This document shows positions 53,030-63,199 of a stretch of 64,000 nucleotides of DNA, piece after piece (the stretch's first letter is position 1; every line of letters starts with the position of its first letter). A program made the translations under genes and the position numbers. A model generated the notes under the pieces. It saw nothing but the letters and a program-made list of their open reading frames with translations. It ran no database searches and had not been told where the DNA came from. This stretch comes from Mycobacterium paraseoulense (GTDB lineage Bacteria; Actinomycetota; Actinomycetes; Mycobacteriales; Mycobacteriaceae), in assembly GCF_010731655.1 (NCBI RefSeq), contig NZ_AP022619.1, positions 62,001 to 126,000 of the forward strand. The letters run 5' to 3'.

Positions 53030-55696
53030 CTAGGCCGGCATCACCCGGCGCACGTCGGGACCCCACAGCGGTTGCATGCCACCGGGCAGCGCCAGCTGCG
53101 TGGTGGTGATGACTTCGGCCAGCTCGCGCAACCCGGCGTGTACCGCACCGAGCAGGTCGGCCAGCTCCGCGCGCAGCCCGTCGGCGCTGACGAGTTCCAG
53201 CTCGGCGGGATGCGAGCGGCGCAGCAGGGTGCCGATCTCGTCCACCAGCCGCTCCGGACGCGATGACCCCGATGCCCCCGGCAGGTCCTTGAGGTTGGTC
53301 CGCAGCCGCTCGACCTGATACAGCAACGACCGCGGATTCTGCGCGTCGAACAGCATCAGCTCGGCCACGGCCGCGACGCTGACCTTGCCCACGGTGCGGC
53401 GCCGGTAGATGACCGAGGACTCGCACGCCACCAGCATCGCCTCGATGATCGTCTGCTCGGCGGCGGGCCCGCGGACGGCGGTCAGCGTGGACCGCAGCAG
53501 CGCGGTCAGCCAGAGGCCGCGTTCGATCCGCTTGCCGATGTCCATCATCGTCCAGCCCACGTCGCGCACCATCGACTCCCCGGCCACCCCCGCCAGGGTC
53601 AGCATCCCGGACAGCGTCTGCACCTGAGCCGACGCGAGCAGCGCGTCGGCCTCCGCCAGGGAATCCGGCGGCTCCCGCCGCTGAGCCAGCGCGCGTTCCA
53701 CCCCGGCCAGCACCATCCAGGTGTCGTTGGACATCTGGTCGCGCACCGCCCGGGCGGCCAGCGCCAGACCCTCCACCGACTGCAGCAGGGATCCCGGCCG
53801 GTCGGGATCCACGGTCAGCGACCACAGCGTCGAGGGGGCGACGGCGATCATCTCGGCCCCATCGCTGGCCACCTCGCTGGCGCTGTCGTCGGGCCCGGTG
53901 ATCCGCGCCAGCGCGGCCATCAGCACGGGCACGCATTCGCTTTCCTCGGTGTGCTGCTGATGCCGGTAGACATGGAACCTGTCCCTTGCGACGAGCAGCA
54001 GCCGCGCCATGTTCTCCGCGCGTTCGCCGTAGCGGCCGATCCAGAAGAGGTCCGACAGCACGCGCGGCGAGCTGACGCCCCAGGTGCCCGCAGCCGTCTT
54101 CGCGGGCGGCACCGGCGACGGCAAGCTCACCGCCTCGGCCCGCGCGCGCTCGGTCGGACGCACCCAGACATCCTTGGCGGCAACGGTTTGCAGCGTGTAT
54201 GCGGCGGGTCCGGGCGCCAGCACGTAGCCGACGCCGCCGATCATCGGGGCGTATCCGCCGCGCTGGGCGACGTTGAACAACCGGATGCCGACGCCGGCCG
54301 ACGACAACACCCCGGCGTGGTCGGTGGGCGCCGACGAGAATTGCGGCAGCTCCTGCCCGATCCACTGCCACGGCATCTTCTCGATTCGGGCGGCCAATTG
54401 CGCCAACTGATACGACGAAAGAGTCGGCCCGACATGGGTTTTCCCGCCGACGGTGGACTTCACCAGCAGCGAAGACAGATTCGCCAGCAAGTGCGACCGT
54501 TCGGCGGCGATGCCGCCCCAGTAGACCGGCGCCGTTTGCAGCAGCGGCGCCTCGGAGAGCAGGTGCTCGGAGAGTGTGGGCAAAAACCGAAGCAGCCCGG
54601 GGTTTTCGAGGACGCCGCTGCCCAGTGTGTTGACGACGGTCACCGTCCCGCGGTGGCACGCCTCGACCAGGCCGGCCACGCCGAGGCGGGAGTCGGCGCG
54701 CAGGTCGAGGGGATCGGTGTAGTCGGCGTCGACCCGGCGAAGGACGACGTCGACCCGTTTCAAGGTGCCCAGCGAGCGCATCCACAGCTTGCCGTCGCGC
54801 ACCACCAGGTCCGCGCTCTCCACCAGTGGGAAGCCCAGCAGCGTGGCCAGATACGCCTGGTCGAAGGCGGTTTCGGAGAAGATGCCCGGGCTGAGGACCA
54901 CCACAACCGGGTCCTGCGCGTCGTCGGGCGCGGCGTCGATCAGGGCCAGCCGCAGCGCCTGGGCGAACGGCGTCGTGGGGCGTGGCACGATCCGTTCGTA
55001 GAGATCGGGAATCGAGTGCGCGACGACGCGCCGGTCGGCGAGCGCGTAGCCCGCGCCCGACGGCGCCTGCGTCCAGTCGGCGTTGACCCGGAAGGCGCCG
55101 TCCGGCAACCGGCTGACGTCACAGGCGTGCAGGAAAAGCTGGTGATGCCCGGGCACTTCGATGCCGTTGGCGGCGCGCACATAACCGGGATGGGCGAACA
55201 GCAACTCGGGCGGCAGCACGCCCTCGGTGAGCAGGCTGCGCTGCCCGTACAGGTCGGCGAGCACGGCGTCGAGCAGCCGCGACCGCTGGACCAGCCCCGC
55301 CTCGAGCGCCTCCCACTCCGCGGCCGAGAGCACGAGCGGCAGCGTGTCCAGGACCCACGGCCGCGGCTCCAGGCCATGGCCGGGATCGACGTCGGTATAG
55401 GTGATGCCGTCGCTGTCGATCAGGCCGCGCACCACCGAGCGCAGCCGGTCGAGCCCCGCCCGGCCGCGCTCCGCGACGGTGTCGGCCAGCTCCGCCCAGG
55501 CCGGCCGCACGTTGCCGTCCCGGTCGACGAATTCGTCGTAGCCGGCGGCCGGGCCGTGCCGAAGGTCGAAGAGCGCCTCCTGGGCGCGCGCGGCCCGGTA
55601 GCCGGCCAGCAGCCGGTCGGCGTCGTAGCCGTCTTCGTGGCGCCCACCAGCGGCCGGGGCTATGCCGGCGCCGAATGTCCTGTCGGCAAACACCAT
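53030..55696 (-). CDS. circularly permuted ATP-grasp protein fused to alpha-E domain
   Basis: 888 aa. Residues about 30-500 are a circularly permuted ATP-grasp ligase (RPWVLDTLPLVLSAAEWEALEAGLVQR, VVVLSPGIFSETAFDQAYLATLLGFPLVE, LGTLKRVDVVLRRVDADYTDPLDL), expected to join a carboxylate and an amine using ATP. The C-terminal half (about 550-880) is an all-helical alpha-E domain (SDLFWIGRYGERAENMARLLLVARDRF). Equivalent of Rv2567. Its ATG shares one base with the stop of the upstream transglutaminase gene (TAATG), so the two are coupled. Probably makes or attaches a peptide; product unknown. Confidence 0.92.
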   Translation of the reverse strand: MVFADRTFGAGIAPAAGGRHEDGYDADRLLAGYRAARAQEALFDLRHGPAAGYDEFVDRDGNVRPAWAELADTVAERGRAGLDRLRSVVRGLIDSDGITYTDVDPGHGLEPRPWVLDTLPLVLSAAEWEALEAGLVQRSRLLDAVLADLYGQRSLLTEGVLPPELLFAHPGYVRAANGIEVPGHHQLFLHACDVSRLPDGAFRVNADWTQAPSGAGYALADRRVVAHSIPDLYERIVPRPTTPFAQALRLALIDAAPDDAQDPVVVVLSPGIFSETAFDQAYLATLLGFPLVESADLVVRDGKLWMRSLGTLKRVDVVLRRVDADYTDPLDLRADSRLGVAGLVEACHRGTVTVVNTLGSGVLENPGLLRFLPTLSEHLLSEAPLLQTAPVYWGGIAAERSHLLANLSSLLVKSTVGGKTHVGPTLSSYQLAQLAARIEKMPWQWIGQELPQFSSAPTDHAGVLSSAGVGIRLFNVAQRGGYAPMIGGVGYVLAPGPAAYTLQTVAAKDVWVRPTERARAEAVSLPSPVPPAKTAAGTWGVSSPRVLSDLFWIGRYGERAENMARLLLVARDRFHVYRHQQHTEESECVPVLMAALARITGPDDSASEVASDGAEMIAVAPSTLWSLTVDPDRPGSLLQSVEGLALAARAVRDQMSNDTWMVLAGVERALAQRREPPDSLAEADALLASAQVQTLSGMLTLAGVAGESMVRDVGWTMMDIGKRIERGLWLTALLRSTLTAVRGPAAEQTIIEAMLVACESSVIYRRRTVGKVSVAAVAELMLFDAQNPRSLLYQVERLRTNLKDLPGASGSSRPERLVDEIGTLLRRSHPAELELVSADGLRAELADLLGAVHAGLRELAEVITTTQLALPGGMQPLWGPDVRRVMPA

Positions 55697-58600
55697 TACC
55701 GCTGAACGGTACGCACGCGGCGCAGGTCAAGGATGCCCGGCGCGCCGACGTCGGTGAAAATGCGGGCCTGTTTCTCCCGGATGCCGGACAGGTCGAGCTT
55801 GCCGGGGGTGAAGCCGGTCGCCTCGAAGCGGCGGGCGCGGCGCGCCTCGGCTTCGACGGCGTTGACGGGCGGCTCGTCGTAGGCCCGCCCACCGGGATGC
55901 GCGACGTGATAGGTGCAGCCGCCACGCGCCGTGCCCGTCGTCAGGTCGACCAGTTCGAACTGCAGCGGCACGTCGGTGCTGATGGTCGGGTGCAGCGCGC
56001 TCGGTGGCTGCCAGGCCTTGAAGCGCACCCCGCCCACGTGGATGTCGGCGTTGTCGGTGGCCAGCAGCGGCACCGGGTAGCCGTTGACGGTCACCACGTA
56101 GCGGTGGCGGTCGGCGCCGATGACGCGGACCTGGATGCGCTCGACCGACGAGTCGACGTAGCGGGCGGTGCCGGTGGCGGTGGCCTCCTCGCCCAGGGTG
56201 TTCCAGGGCTCGATGGCTCCGCGCAGCTCGATCTCGACGCCGTCGAAAACCGCGGTGCCGATGCGCGGGAAGCGGAACTCGGTGAACGGATCCAGCCAGC
56301 TGGTCTCGAACGCGATGCCGTGCGCGCGCAGGTCGGCCGCCACGTCGGCGATGTCATGAATCAGGAAGTGCGGCAACAGGTATCGGCCGTGCAGGTTGGC
56401 GCCGTGGCGGATCAGCGGGGCGCGTAGCGGCTCGTCCCAGAACCACGCGACCAGCGAGCGCACCAGCAGCGACTGCACCATCGCCATGCGCAGGTGCGGG
56501 GGCATCTCGAACCCGCGCAGCTCCAGCAGGCCGAGCCGGCCGCGGGCGCTGTCGGGGCTGTAGAGCTTGTCGATGCAGAACTCGGCGCGGTGGGTGTTGC
56601 CGGTGATGTCGGTCAGCAGGTGGCGCAGCGCGCGGTCGATCACCCACGGCTTGGCGGCCCCGCCCGCGGAGAGCCGCGCGATTTCGGCGAACGCGATCTC
56701 GAGTTCGTACAGCGCCTCGGCCCGGCCCTCGTCGACTCGGGGGGCCTGCGAGGTGGTGCCGACGAACCGCCCGGCGAACAGATACGAGAGCGACGGGTGC
56801 CGCTGCCAATAGGTCAGCAGCGAGACCAGCAGGTCGGGGCGCCGCAGCAGCGGCGAGTCCGCGGGCGTGACGCCGCCGAGCGTGATGTGGTTGCCGCCCC
56901 CGGTGCCGCCGTGGGTGCCGTCCACATCGAAGGACTCGGTCGACAACCGGGCCAGCCGGGCCTGCTCGTACAGGGTTTCGAGTTGCCGACTCTGCTCCGC
57001 GAAGCTGGCGGTGGGCGCGACGTTGACCTCGATGACGCCGGGGTCCGGGGTGATCGTCGTCGAGCGCAGCCTGGGGTCCGGCGGGGGCTCGTAGCCCTCG
57101 ATCACGACCGGGCAGTCGGCCTTGGCGGCGGCGGCCTCGACGCGGGCGACGAGGTCGACGAAGTGTTCCAGCGCCTCGGTGGGCGGGATGAAGACGTAGA
57201 GCAGCCCGTCGCGAACCTCGGCGACCATCGCGGTGGGCGGCGCGGTGTCGGAGTCTTCCACCACCGCGGTGCCCGACTCCGCCGACAGCGCGCCGCCGAC
57301 GGTCTGCGGGTCGGCCTCGAACGACGGTCGCGGCGGTCGCCAGCTGATGGAATCCAGCGGCAGCCGCAGGCCCGCCGGAGAGTCGCCGGGCAGCAACACG
57401 ATTCGACCGCGGCGCAGCCGCCAGTCGGCGCTCGCCCAGCCCGCACCGTCGTCGCGGCGGTGCAGCGGCAAAACGAAAGCGGCTGGCGCCGTGACGGATT
57501 CGTCGAGGCGGGCCAGCAGGGCGGCGCGGGCGTCGGGAGCGTCCTGGCCGAGGTCGTCGGCCGGTTCCACCGGGTCGCCTTCGGGCTGCCGCACCTTGGT
57601 CATCAGCCGGTGCAGCGGGTCCTCGTAGGCGGCCCGCACCTGCGAAAGCGGCAGTCCCAGCCCGTCGGCGACCCCGGCGAGCAGCCGGTTGGCCGCGCCG
57701 ACGTCGACCGGGTCCGGCCGGTCGCCCCACGGGTCGGCCAGCAGCGCGTCGTCGGTCCACAGCGGTCGCCCGTCGGTGCGCCAGTACAGCGCGATCTGCC
57801 AGCGCGGCAACGGTTCTCCCGGATACCAGCGGCCCTGTCCGCGCTGCACCAACCCGTGTGGCGCCCACACCGCCTTCAGGCGGGCGGCCAGGTCGGAGGC
57901 GCGCCGCCGCTTGTGCGGGCCGTCGGCCGCCGTGGTCCACTCTTCGGCGACCTGATCGTCCACCGACACGAACGTGGGCTCACCCCCGATGGTCAACCGC
58001 ACGTCGGCGGCCGCCAGGCGCTCGTCGAGGCGCTGGCCGACCTCGCAGATCGTCTGCCACGCGGCGTCGACGTAGGGCAGGGTGACGCGGGGGTCCTCGT
58101 GGACGCGGGTGACGGTGTTGGAGAACTCCAGCACCGATTCGCACGGTTCGGTGCCGCCGCTGATGGGCGCCGCGGACGCCGGCTGCGGGGTGGCCGCCAA
58201 CGGGATGTGGCCTTCGCCGGCGAACAATCCCGACGTCGGGTCCAGCCCGATCCATCCGGCGCCGGGGATGTACACCTCGGTCCAGGCGTGCAGGTCGGTG
58301 AAGTCGGCGGCGGGGCCCGACGGCCCGTCGAGCGCCTCCACGTCGGAAGCCAGCTGCACCAGATAGCCGGACACGAAGCGGGCCGCCAGCCCCAGCTGGC
58401 GCAGTATCGACACCAGCAGCCACGCCGAATCCCGGCACGAGCCGACCCCGGTGCGCAGCGTGTGATCGGGTGTCTGGACGCCGGGTTCCATCCGCACGCT
58501 GTAGGCGACGTCGGCGTTGACGGCGCGGTTGAGGGCGACCAGCACGTCGATGGTGCGCGTCCCGGCCGGCACCGAGAAGTTGCGCACCCAGGCCCGCGAG

Positions 58601-59016
58601 AGCTCGCCGGGGCCCGCCCCGCTAGAGCCCGGGCCGTCCTCGTCGACGGGCCGCAGGTATGGCTCCAGGTCGTCGGAGAGCTCCTTGGGGTAGGTCAACC
58701 CGGTCTCCGGCCACTTCTCGGCCCAGTCCTCGATGAAGAAGTCGAACGGGTTGATCACCTTGAGGTCGGCGATCAGGCCGACCGTGATGGTCAGTCGCCG
58801 CGTGGGATTCGGAAACACCAGGCGCGCAAGGAAATTCCCGACGGCGTCCTGTTGCCAGTTGATGAAGTGCTCTTCGGGCTCGACGCGCAGCGAGTAGGCG
58901 TCCACCGGTGTGCGGCAATGGGGCGCCGGGCGCAGCCGAACGACATGCGGATACACCCGGACCGGCCGGTCGAAGGTGTAGCTGGTGCGGTGCTCCAGCG
59001 CGACTTTGATGCTCAT
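55696..59016 (-). CDS. transglutaminase-DUF2126 protein
   Basis: 1106 aa. N-terminal beta domain (HRTSYTFDRPVRVYPHVVRLRPAPHC), then a transglutaminase core with Cys194 (GVGSCRDSAWLL), His243 (DLHAWTEVYI) and Asp259 (GLDPTSG), then a long DUF2126 C-terminal region (about 330-1100) with GGNHITLGG, IDKLYSPDSARGRLGLLELRGFEMPPH. ATG 59016. Equivalent of Rv2566. Coupled to the ATP-grasp/alpha-E gene. The transglutaminase may trim or exchange the amide bonds made by its partner. Confidence 0.92.
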   Translation of the reverse strand: MSIKVALEHRTSYTFDRPVRVYPHVVRLRPAPHCRTPVDAYSLRVEPEEHFINWQQDAVGNFLARLVFPNPTRRLTITVGLIADLKVINPFDFFIEDWAEKWPETGLTYPKELSDDLEPYLRPVDEDGPGSSGAGPGELSRAWVRNFSVPAGTRTIDVLVALNRAVNADVAYSVRMEPGVQTPDHTLRTGVGSCRDSAWLLVSILRQLGLAARFVSGYLVQLASDVEALDGPSGPAADFTDLHAWTEVYIPGAGWIGLDPTSGLFAGEGHIPLAATPQPASAAPISGGTEPCESVLEFSNTVTRVHEDPRVTLPYVDAAWQTICEVGQRLDERLAAADVRLTIGGEPTFVSVDDQVAEEWTTAADGPHKRRRASDLAARLKAVWAPHGLVQRGQGRWYPGEPLPRWQIALYWRTDGRPLWTDDALLADPWGDRPDPVDVGAANRLLAGVADGLGLPLSQVRAAYEDPLHRLMTKVRQPEGDPVEPADDLGQDAPDARAALLARLDESVTAPAAFVLPLHRRDDGAGWASADWRLRRGRIVLLPGDSPAGLRLPLDSISWRPPRPSFEADPQTVGGALSAESGTAVVEDSDTAPPTAMVAEVRDGLLYVFIPPTEALEHFVDLVARVEAAAAKADCPVVIEGYEPPPDPRLRSTTITPDPGVIEVNVAPTASFAEQSRQLETLYEQARLARLSTESFDVDGTHGGTGGGNHITLGGVTPADSPLLRRPDLLVSLLTYWQRHPSLSYLFAGRFVGTTSQAPRVDEGRAEALYELEIAFAEIARLSAGGAAKPWVIDRALRHLLTDITGNTHRAEFCIDKLYSPDSARGRLGLLELRGFEMPPHLRMAMVQSLLVRSLVAWFWDEPLRAPLIRHGANLHGRYLLPHFLIHDIADVAADLRAHGIAFETSWLDPFTEFRFPRIGTAVFDGVEIELRGAIEPWNTLGEEATATGTARYVDSSVERIQVRVIGADRHRYVVTVNGYPVPLLATDNADIHVGGVRFKAWQPPSALHPTISTDVPLQFELVDLTTGTARGGCTYHVAHPGGRAYDEPPVNAVEAEARRARRFEATGFTPGKLDLSGIREKQARIFTDVGAPGILDLRRVRTVQR

Positions 59017-59105
59017 ATCAAGCTGATCTCATCACAGGCGGCACAAGGCCGCAGCGCACCGCAGCCGCGGCTAACAGCGCCGTAACGTCGAACCCGGGCC
59101 GGCGC

Positions 59106-60107
59106 TTACGCCGGCTGCGGCCCCGGCGGCGGACCCGGTTGGTAACCGGGCTGCGGCACGGGGACGACCTGGCCGCCCGTCAACTTGCGGTAGGCGTAGA
59201 TGATCAGCAGGGACGCGACCGGCGCCGCCACCAACAGGCCGACACCGCACAACAGCAACCCGACGATGAAGGACGCGAACGCGACCAGCCACACCAGCAG
59301 CGCGTTCACGAAATTCGACCCGACGAGCGAGAAGCTGGAGGTGAAGCCCTTGATGGCCGACTCCGAGCGATCGATGACGAACGGGACGGTGAACTGGGTG
59401 AAGATGCCCAGCACGAGACCCGGGATGAAGCACAACGCCGACGCGATCGAGGTGAGCACCTCGACGATCAGCACGGCGAGAAACACCATGCCGAGATTGC
59501 GTGGCCTGAAGAACGACCCGACGGTCACCGCGCGCCCGTCGGCGAGGTCGAGGCAGCCGGACAGGAACGCCGACTGCGCGAATGCGCTTACCGCGTAGGC
59601 GATCAGGTAGCCGAGGGCCAGCAGTCCATACCCGGGTCCGGTCAGGTTCGTCGTGAAGGTGAAGTCGTAGTCGTCGGAAGTCGTCGCCGTGTTCATGTTC
59701 TGGCTCAGCGTGATCAGCGCGGTGGCCAGGCCAATCAGCAGCCCGTACACCAGGGTGGGGACGATCAACGCGACGGCGTTCTTGGTGAAGGTGTTCCACG
59801 CCCAGCTGAAGGCCTCACCGATGCTGAACGCGGGCTTGGGCGGGGCGCCGTACCCCTGCGGCGGGCCGTAGCCGGGCGGTGGTGCGCCGTAGCCGGGTGG
59901 CGGGCCGTAGCCGGGTGGCGGGCCGTAGCCGGGGGGTGGGTTTGGCGGTGCGCCGTAACCGGGGGGCGGTGCGCCGTAACCGGGGGGCGGTGCGCTGTAA
60001 CCGGGCGGCGGTGCGCCGTAGTTGGGCGGCGGGGGATAGCCCGGAGGGTTGTGCTCGCTGCCGTGCGGGTCGGCCGGGGTGCCTGGATACTCGGGAGGCT
60101 GGCTCAT
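59106..60107 (-). CDS. Pro/Gly-rich membrane protein (Rv2560-like)
   Basis: 333 aa from ATG 60107 after CTAGGACC. Residues about 8-100 are repeats of PPPGYGAP/PPPGYGPP; residues 105-310 contain about five hydrophobic segments (for example ALIVPTLVYGLLIGLATALITL, AVLIVEVLTSIASALCFIPGLVLGIFTQ, LLVWLVAFASFIVGLLLCGVGLLV). The tail is again Pro/Gly-rich. Equivalent of Rv2560. Function unknown. Divergent from rarA, 104 bp between starts. Rv2561-Rv2565 of H37Rv are not between this gene and Rv2566 here. Confidence 0.85.
   Translation of the reverse strand: MSQPPEYPGTPADPHGSEHNPPGYPPPPNYGAPPPGYSAPPPGYGAPPPGYGAPPNPPPGYGPPPGYGPPPGYGAPPPGYGPPQGYGAPPKPAFSIGEAFSWAWNTFTKNAVALIVPTLVYGLLIGLATALITLSQNMNTATTSDDYDFTFTTNLTGPGYGLLALGYLIAYAVSAFAQSAFLSGCLDLADGRAVTVGSFFRPRNLGMVFLAVLIVEVLTSIASALCFIPGLVLGIFTQFTVPFVIDRSESAIKGFTSSFSLVGSNFVNALLVWLVAFASFIVGLLLCGVGLLVAAPVASLLIIYAYRKLTGGQVVPVPQPGYQPGPPPGPQPA
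59868..60030. repeat. in-frame 18- and 21-bp repeats in the proline-rich gene
   Basis: Runs of 18-bp units (about 59888-59930) and 21-bp units such as CCGGGGGGCGGTGCGCCGTAA (about 59958-60020) encode PPPGYG-type repeats on the minus strand. Unit lengths are multiples of three, so length changes would keep the frame. Confidence 0.7.
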
Positions 60108-60211
60108 GTCGGTCCTAGCTGTTGACTCAACCTGTGGGCACGCGCACACGGGAACTTAGCAAAGATGCGTCCGGGACGCCCGGATTGATCTCGCGTGGTA
60201 TGCCTGAAGCC

Positions 60212-61576
60212 GTGTCCGACGCTCTGTTTGACATGCCCAGTGACCTGCCCGGCGCGGCGCCGGCGGGCGACCACGGCCTGGGCGTGTCGGCCGGTGCGCC
60301 GCTGGCGGTGCGCATGCGCCCGGCGTCGCTGGACGAGGTGGTGGGCCAGGAGCACCTGCTGGCGCCCGGATCGCCGCTGCGCCGCCTCGTCGAGGGATCG
60401 GGGGTCGCGTCGGCCATCCTCTACGGCCCGCCGGGCAGCGGCAAGACCACACTGGCCGCCCTGATCTCCCAGGCGACCGGGCGCCGGTTCGAGGCGCTGT
60501 CGGCGCTGTCCGCCGGTGTCAAGGACGTGCGTGCCGTCATCGAGAAGGCGCGGTCGACGCTGCTTCGCGGCGAGCAGACGGTGTTGTTCATCGACGAGGT
60601 GCACCGGTTCTCCAAGACCCAGCAGGACGCGTTGCTGTCGGCCGTGGAGAACCGGGTGGTGCTGCTGGTGGCGGCGACCACCGAGAACCCGTCGTTCTCG
60701 GTGGTGGCGCCCCTGCTGTCCCGGTCGTTGATCCTGCAACTGCGCCCGCTGAGCGCCGACGACATCCGCGCCGTGGTGCAGCGGGCGATCGACGATCCCC
60801 GCGGGCTGGGCGGCCGGGTCGCGGTGACGCCCGACGCGGTCGACCTGCTGGTGCGATTGGCCGCCGGCGATGCCCGGCGGGCGCTGACCGCGCTGGAGGT
60901 GGCGTCTGAAACGGCGCAGGCAGCCGGCGAGTCCGTCACCGTCGAGACCATCGAGCAGTCGCTGGACAAGGCCGCGGTGCGCTACGACCGCGACGGCGAC
61001 CAGCACTACGACGTCATCAGCGCCTTCATCAAGTCGGTGCGCGGCTCGGACGTCGACGCGGCGCTGCACTACCTGGCCCGCATGCTGGTGGCCGGGGAGG
61101 ACCCGCGGTTCCTGGCGCGCCGGCTGATGATCCTGGCCAGCGAGGACATCGGCATGGCCGACCCGAGCGCACTGCAGATCGCGGTGGCCGCCGCCCACAC
61201 CGTGCAGCTGATCGGCATGCCCGAGGCCCAGTTGACGCTGGCGCACGCCACCATCCATCTGGCCACCGCGCCCAAGTCCAACTCCGTCACCACCGCGCTG
61301 GCCGCGGCGATGGACGACATCAAGGCGGGCAAGGCCGGCCTGGTGCCGCCGTATCTGCGCGACGGGCACTATTCCGGCGCGGCGGCGCTGGGGCACGCGC
61401 AGGGATACCAGTACTCGCACAACGACCCCGACGGCGTCGTCGCCCAGCAATATCCGCCGGACGAGCTGGTGGGGGTGGACTACTACCGGCCCACCGGCCG
61501 CGGCGGCGAGCGGGAGATGGCCGGGCGGCTGGAGCGGTTGCGGGCGATCATCCGCAGGAAGCGAGGACGGCCATGA
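60212..61576 (+). CDS. rarA: replication-associated recombination protein RarA (MgsA)
   Basis: 454 aa from GTG 60212 (MSDALFDMP), length close to Rv2559c; ATG 60200 adds four residues. AAA+ ATPase with [16 protein letters not shown], Walker [10 protein letters not shown], Walker [10 protein letters not shown], sensor 1 ATTENPSF, and the C-terminal tetramerisation region with [21 protein letters not shown] and [10 protein letters not shown]. Acts at stalled replication forks and gaps. Overlaps the YCII-like gene by 4 bp (ATGA). Confidence 0.95.
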   Translation: MSDALFDMPSDLPGAAPAGDHGLGVSAGAPLAVRMRPASLDEVVGQEHLLAPGSPLRRLVEGSGVASAILYGPPGSGKTTLAALISQATGRRFEALSALSAGVKDVRAVIEKARSTLLRGEQTVLFIDEVHRFSKTQQDALLSAVENRVVLLVAATTENPSFSVVAPLLSRSLILQLRPLSADDIRAVVQRAIDDPRGLGGRVAVTPDAVDLLVRLAAGDARRALTALEVASETAQAAGESVTVETIEQSLDKAAVRYDRDGDQHYDVISAFIKSVRGSDVDAALHYLARMLVAGEDPRFLARRLMILASEDIGMADPSALQIAVAAAHTVQLIGMPEAQLTLAHATIHLATAPKSNSVTTALAAAMDDIKAGKAGLVPPYLRDGHYSGAAALGHAQGYQYSHNDPDGVVAQQYPPDELVGVDYYRPTGRGGEREMAGRLERLRAIIRRKRGRP

Positions 61577-61908
61577 AGACCTTCACCGACGAGGAGATGG
61601 GCGAGCTGCTGGCCGGCGCCAAGCTCTACAGCGTCGTCATCCTCAAACAGGGGCCCGGCTTCGGCGACGAGTCGACGCCCGGCACCGTCTGGGAGCACGG
61701 GCGGCGCAACTTCGGGCTGCGTGACGACGGCGTGCTGGCCGTGGTGCTGCCGGTTACCGACGGCTCCGACGTGTGCGGCATCGGGGTGTTCGCGGCGACG
61801 GTCGAGGAGACCACCGCCATCATGGCCGACGACCCCGGCGTGGCCCGCGGCGTTTTCACCTTCGAGGTGCACCCCTGCCGCGGGTTCCCCGGCGACGCCT
61901 TGCCCTGA
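61573..61908 (+). CDS. YCII-like small dimeric alpha/beta-barrel protein
   Basis: 111 aa. Pattern of YCII-related proteins: [70 protein letters not shown] overlaps the rarA stop (ATGA), so it is coupled to a DNA repair gene. Function unknown. I do not recall a separate gene at this place in H37Rv. Convergent with the stress protein gene. Confidence 0.78.
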   Translation: MKTFTDEEMGELLAGAKLYSVVILKQGPGFGDESTPGTVWEHGRRNFGLRDDGVLAVVLPVTDGSDVCGIGVFAATVEETTAIMADDPGVARGVFTFEVHPCRGFPGDALP

Positions 61909-61925
61909 GCCGCCCTACGCGGCTC

Positions 61926-62549
61926 TTAGACCAGCTCGGGCACCCGCAGGTGGGCGATCGCCAGCTCGAATTCGGCCACGTCGATCACCTCGGCGCCGAG
62001 TTCGCGGACGCGTCTGCTGCGCAACTCCGTCGCCCGGTCGCGATTGCGGGCCATGGCATCCATCGAGTCGAACGTCGAGCACGACACCGCCCGCCGGCAC
62101 GCCGGATGGTCGACCAGCAGGCTGGCGCTGCAGAACCCGTCGAGCTCCTCCATCTCCGGCAGCACCGAGGACCGGTAGAAGTCCAGCGACCGGCTGAGCT
62201 GATCGGGCACCACCTTGAGCCAGGTGGCCCGCACGCAGGCCCCCTGGCGGGAGTGATGGTCGCGGTGCAGCAAAGCGATGTCCCATTCCTCGACCCGGGC
62301 GCTGCCGTCGAACATCAACGCGGCCTGATCGCGGATCGGGGCGACCCGTTCGGCGCTGGCGCGCATCGCGTCGATGCTGTCCCACGAGCTGGTGGCGATG
62401 CAGGTCCCGGACTGCCGGTCGACCAACAGTGACAGTCCGACACACCCGTCGATGCCCTCGAGGGCCGGCATGACGACGTCGCGCACGTGCGCGATCCCGA
62501 TGTCGACGGATAAGGGTTGCGCCTGGATGGTGGTAGAGCGTGCGTACAC
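61926..62549 (-). CDS. Rv2557/Rv2558-like two-module alpha/beta-barrel protein
   Basis: 207 aa from GTG 62549 after GAGGAGG. Two tandem modules, each a ferredoxin-like dimeric alpha/beta-barrel unit: [42 protein letters not shown] and [42 protein letters not shown]. The repeat gives an internal pseudo-dimer. Equivalent of Rv2557/Rv2558, recalled as induced by starvation; H37Rv has two adjacent paralogues and this window has one. Divergent from the YjbQ gene. Confidence 0.86.
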   Translation of the reverse strand: MYARSTTIQAQPLSVDIGIAHVRDVVMPALEGIDGCVGLSLLVDRQSGTCIATSSWDSIDAMRASAERVAPIRDQAALMFDGSARVEEWDIALLHRDHHSRQGACVRATWLKVVPDQLSRSLDFYRSSVLPEMEELDGFCSASLLVDHPACRRAVSCSTFDSMDAMARNRDRATELRSRRVRELGAEVIDVAEFELAIAHLRVPELV

Positions 62550-62713
62550 GGCCGGCCTCCTCTGTAGGGGCTTGTATCGAATGGGCCCCGGTGGCGGCCA
62601 CCCGGGCCTACCAGTTACCTTCCTCCTGCCCGCGACGCGCCGCAATGCCCTGATGTGGCCGCGCTCACAAACGATTGGCTGGTCACAGTGGGGGCGCCGT
62701 AGGCTGGTCGGCG

Positions 62714-63115
62714 ATGCATACCGATGTGCTGGACGTGGACACGACACGGCGCCGCATCGTCGATCTGACCGAGGCGGTGCGGGGCTTCTGCTGGTCGCGC
62801 GGCGACGGCCTGTGCAACGTGTTCGTCCCACACGCGACGGCCGGGGTGGCCATCATCGAGACCGGAGCCGGTTCCGACGACGACCTGCTCGACACGCTGG
62901 AACGACTGCTCCCGCGCGACGACCGCTACCGGCACTCGCACGGCTCACCGGGCCACGGCGCCGACCACGTGATGCCGGCGCTGGTCGCGCCGTCGGTGAC
63001 GGTTCCGGTTTCCGGCGGTGAGCCGATGCTGGGGACCTGGCAAAGCATCGTGCTGGTCGACCTGAACCGCGACAACCCACAACGCTCGGTGCGGCTGAGC
63101 TTCCTGGAGGGTTAG
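62714..63115 (+). CDS. YjbQ family (UPF0047) protein
   Basis: 133 aa from ATG 62714. Features [80 protein letters not shown] define the YjbQ/UPF0047 family, reported to have thiamine phosphate synthase-like activity in some bacteria. A TAGGCT -10-like box (62700-62705) ends 8 bp before the ATG, so the mRNA is probably leaderless. Equivalent of Rv2556c. Confidence 0.9.
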   Translation: MHTDVLDVDTTRRRIVDLTEAVRGFCWSRGDGLCNVFVPHATAGVAIIETGAGSDDDLLDTLERLLPRDDRYRHSHGSPGHGADHVMPALVAPSVTVPVSGGEPMLGTWQSIVLVDLNRDNPQRSVRLSFLEG

Positions 63116-63199
63116 CGGCCCGGTAGCCCTCCACTGCCGGCGAATAGGCTGGAATAGACGTCCACGCAACGAGCAAACAGGGAAGAAGCGGACCCAACA

